Source: Verrucomicrobiota bacterium (GTDB taxonomy: Bacteria > Verrucomicrobiota > Verrucomicrobiia > Limisphaerales > UBA1412). Taken from it: DNA of 7,481 nt. The translations under genes were made by a program, and so were the position numbers. This document shows, in pieces, positions 5,933 through 7,481 of the stretch. The notes under the pieces are model-generated. The model saw only the letters and a list, made by a program, of their open reading frames with translations. It did not search any database and was not told the origin of the DNA. The stretch spans positions 1-7,481 of the forward strand of contig JAFZAR010000184.1 of NCBI GenBank assembly GCA_017557085.1. The letters run 5' to 3'. Numbering within the stretch: the stretch's first letter is position 1; the number at the start of each line of letters is the position of its first letter.

Positions 5933-5992
5933 TTGCGATTTTATGGGAATGATGTTATTTTACTTTCAGAAATCCGCTCGTGCGGTGATAAT
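5933..5992 (+). promoter_or_regulatory. two weak candidate promoters for the SUMF1 gene
   Basis: Candidate A: TTGCGA (5933-5938), 17-base spacer, TATTTT (5956-5961); each box is 4/6. Candidate B: TTCAGA (5965-5970, 4/6), 16-base spacer, GATAAT (5987-5992, 5/6). Candidate B would place the start of transcription almost at the ATG (6001), giving a leaderless or near-leaderless message, which would fit the lack of a Shine-Dalgarno site. Neither is strong and I cannot choose between them. Confidence 0.3.
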
Positions 5993-6000
5993 TTATTGAT

Positions 6001-7481
6001 ATGAAAAAAACACTGCTTACTGTTTTATCGGTTCTGGCATTGACCGGAGCGACTGCGCAGGCCGCTGCGCCGAGCCTTAGCTATGAAGTTAACGGTAATG
6101 AATTAGTTATTACCTACACAGGAACACTTTATAAGAGTTCTGACGCGGTGACATGGGCGCAGGTCGCCTCGGCATCTAATCCATATAAAGTGGCGTTGGA
6201 CGACAAAAAACAATTTTTCTGTGCCAAAGGTGAGGAAGACCCCGGCAAAAACATCACGGTCCCGCTGTCAGATACGGTGGATCTGGATATGATCTGGGTC
6301 GAACCCGGCACGTTCCTGATGGGCAGTCCTGAAGACGAGCTGGGCAGATATAGTTTTGAAATCCAGCGTGAAGTCACCCTGTCGTATGGCTACTGGCTGA
6401 GCAAGTATGAGGTGACTCAAGAACAGTATAAAGCTGTGATGGGATATAATCATTCTACGCGTGTGGGAGTCAATCATCCGGTAGAATCTGTGACTTGGGA
6501 AATGGCGATGAAATTCTGCGCCAGGCTGACGGCTATTGAACGTGAAGCGGGGCGTTTGCCGCAGGGGTATGTATATTCATTACCCACTGAAGCACAATGG
6601 GAATATGCCTGCCGTGCCGGAACGACTACAGCTTTGAACAGCGGAAAGAATCTATCAGATAAGGATAAATGTCCCGAAATGGATGAGGTGGGGTGGTATA
6701 AGTACAATTCTGGAGAATATGATGCTGATGGAAAATATACGAATAAGGGTAATCACTATCCTGTGGGACAGAAGCTGCCGAATGCCTGGGGATTCTATGA
6801 TATGCATGGAAATGTGGCTGAATGGTGTTTAGATAAGAGTGCTAAGGATTATCCGAACACAGCGGTGACCGATCCTCTAAGTTTTGTTGGCACAACATCG
6901 TATGTGGTTCGCGGGGGCAAATGGACAGATAGCTCTGCCATGCAATGCCGTTCGGCGAGTCGACAAGGTATCGGTGATAATTATAGTCAAAAAGATGTAG
7001 GCTTCCGTGTGGCGCTGATTAAGGATATGCTCATTCCTTTGTCGGATAATGTAAACCTGGACATGACCTGGATCGAACCAGGCACCTTTATCATGGGCAG
7101 CCCAACAGACGAATTGGGCAGATATGATAATGAAGTCCAGCATGAAGTCACGCTGACCCAGGGCTACTGGATGGGCAGATATGAGATCACTCAGGCACAG
7201 TATAAAGCGGTAATGAAAACAAATCCTTCCTATTTCAAAGACTACGAGGTAGAGAGTAGTTTGCCTGTGGAACAAGTAAACTGGAATGATGCAAAAGAGT
7301 TTTGCGCCAAACTGACAGAAATCGAGAAGGCCGCTGGTCGTCTGCCGGAAGGGTATGAATATACCTTGCCGACCGAAGCGCAATGGGAATACGCCTGCCG
7401 TGCCGGAACGACAACGGCTCTGAACAATGGGAAGAATTTATCAGATGCGAAGCAATGTCCCGAAATGGATGAAGTGGGTTG
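6001..7481 (+). CDS. secreted protein with tandem SUMF1 (FGE-like) domains, C-terminus cut by window edge
   Basis: 493 residues are open to the right edge. Residues 1-21 are a Sec signal peptide (MKKTLLTVLSVLALTG, then A-x-A before Ala22). Residues 32-77 are the small module shared with the LRR protein. SUMF1 domain 1 spans about 89-346: EPGTFLMGSP (101-110), YEVTQEQYKAVM (136-147), LPTEAQWEYACRAG (194-207), GNVAEWC (270-276), RGGKW (304-308) and GFRVA (334-338). Domain 2 starts at 347 with the same motifs and is cut after DEVGW. True formylglycine-generating enzymes have two catalytic cysteines after the R/K-G-G-S motif; here that segment reads RGGKWTDSSAMQCRSASRQ with one non-matching Cys, so sulfatase activation is unlikely. 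SUMF1-like domains have a C-type-lectin-like core, and a binding or structural role outside the cytoplasm is inferred. No clear Shine-Dalgarno site precedes the ATG. It is transcribed divergently from the LRR gene. Confidence 0.9.
   Translation, partial: MKKTLLTVLSVLALTGATAQAAAPSLSYEVNGNELVITYTGTLYKSSDAVTWAQVASASNPYKVALDDKKQFFCAKGEEDPGKNITVPLSDTVDLDMIWVEPGTFLMGSPEDELGRYSFEIQREVTLSYGYWLSKYEVTQEQYKAVMGYNHSTRVGVNHPVESVTWEMAMKFCARLTAIEREAGRLPQGYVYSLPTEAQWEYACRAGTTTALNSGKNLSDKDKCPEMDEVGWYKYNSGEYDADGKYTNKGNHYPVGQKLPNAWGFYDMHGNVAEWCLDKSAKDYPNTAVTDPLSFVGTTSYVVRGGKWTDSSAMQCRSASRQGIGDNYSQKDVGFRVALIKDMLIPLSDNVNLDMTWIEPGTFIMGSPTDELGRYDNEVQHEVTLTQGYWMGRYEITQAQYKAVMKTNPSYFKDYEVESSLPVEQVNWNDAKEFCAKLTEIEKAAGRLPEGYEYTLPTEAQWEYACRAGTTTALNNGKNLSDAKQCPEMDEVG
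6094..6231 (+). other. N-terminal Asp-box-like module of the SUMF1 protein
   Basis: Residues 32-77 carry GNELVITYTGTL, then SSDAVTW, then QFFCAKG. The order of elements matches the C-terminus of the divergent LRR protein (3738-3893). The Asp-box here is degenerate: one residue shorter than S-x-D-x-G-x-T-W and lacking its Gly. Confidence 0.55.
6265..7481 (+). repeat. tandem duplication of a 774-base SUMF1 unit (second copy incomplete)
   Basis: Copy 1 runs 6265-7038. Copy 2 starts at 7039 and reaches the window edge; their starts are 774 bases (258 codons) apart. By hand count the first 59 residues of each copy match at 42 positions, and the 61 residues from FCA(R/K)L to DEVGW match at 50. Bases 6595-6626 and 7381-7412 differ at a single position. 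The later offset is 786 bases, showing a 4-residue length difference in the middle of the unit. Further copies beyond the edge are possible. Confidence 0.88.

Larger units (their letters stand above)
5679..6000. other. divergent intergenic region
   Basis: 322 bases between the LRR gene (leftward) and the SUMF1 gene (rightward). It holds the LRR Shine-Dalgarno site and promoter with an overlapping palindrome (5738-5777), an A/T-rich stretch with ACTTAAGT (5791-5798), a CACAGAT-type repeat (5842-5887), a CGACC direct repeat (5918-5932) and candidate rightward promoters (5933-5992). I see no convincing small gene, tRNA or rho-independent terminator in it. Confidence 0.7.

Noticed and set aside
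6877..7383. A 168-codon minus-strand frame opposite the SUMF1 gene
   Set aside because: The plus-strand frame here has intact SUMF1 motifs, and related antisense frames recur at both repeat copies, as expected for a shadow of a duplicated gene.
6001..7481. Functional sulfatase-activating formylglycine-generating enzyme
   Set aside because: The cysteine pair required after the R/K-G-G-S motif is absent in copy 1, and no sulfatase gene is present in the window.

Overview
The window looks like the chromosome of a diderm (Gram-negative-type) bacterium. I lean towards the Planctomycetes-Verrucomicrobia-Lentisphaerae/Kiritimatiellota group. The basis is the mix of large secreted proteins (leucine-rich repeat plus MBG domains, and tandem SUMF1-like domains), a standalone beta-helix sugar-pathway protein, and several genes without a clear Shine-Dalgarno site. 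This placement is inference; no rRNA or marker gene is present. All clear stop codons fit the standard code.

Positions 1-5678 hold six genes, all on the minus strand and closely packed. In transcription order they are: a secreted LRR/MBG protein (5678-3735), a membrane-anchored HNH nuclease-like protein (3731-3081), a LemA protein (2981-2394), a standalone left-handed beta-helix sugar-pathway protein (2388-1720), dTDP-glucose 4,6-dehydratase RfbB (1723-710), and a GT2 glycosyltransferase that runs off the left edge (703 to before 1). The last three make a tight surface-polysaccharide block: a 4-base ATGA overlap joins the beta-helix gene to rfbB, and 6 bases separate rfbB from the glycosyltransferase. 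A 97-base gap (2982-3080) with a plausible promoter separates the LRR/HNH pair from lemA and the sugar genes.

Positions 5679-6000 are a divergent intergenic region. It carries a good sigma-70-type promoter for the LRR gene with a small palindrome over its -35 box, a CACAGAT-type repeat with 10-base phasing, and weaker candidate promoters for the rightward gene. From 6001 to the right edge runs one open plus-strand frame for a secreted protein with two near-duplicate SUMF1 (formylglycine-generating-enzyme-like) domains that lack the catalytic cysteines of true FGE.

The two secreted proteins that flank the divergent region share a small module with an Asp-box-like motif (S-x-D-x-G-x-T-W in the LRR protein, a one-residue-shorter version in the SUMF1 protein). 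It lies at the C-terminus of one and just after the signal peptide of the other. Together with the exported HNH protein, this is the least ordinary part of the window. The sugar genes are conventional. Two genes have no closed ATG-to-stop frame inside the window and are easy to miss: the glycosyltransferase (TTG start, cut by the left edge) and the SUMF1 protein (cut by the right edge).
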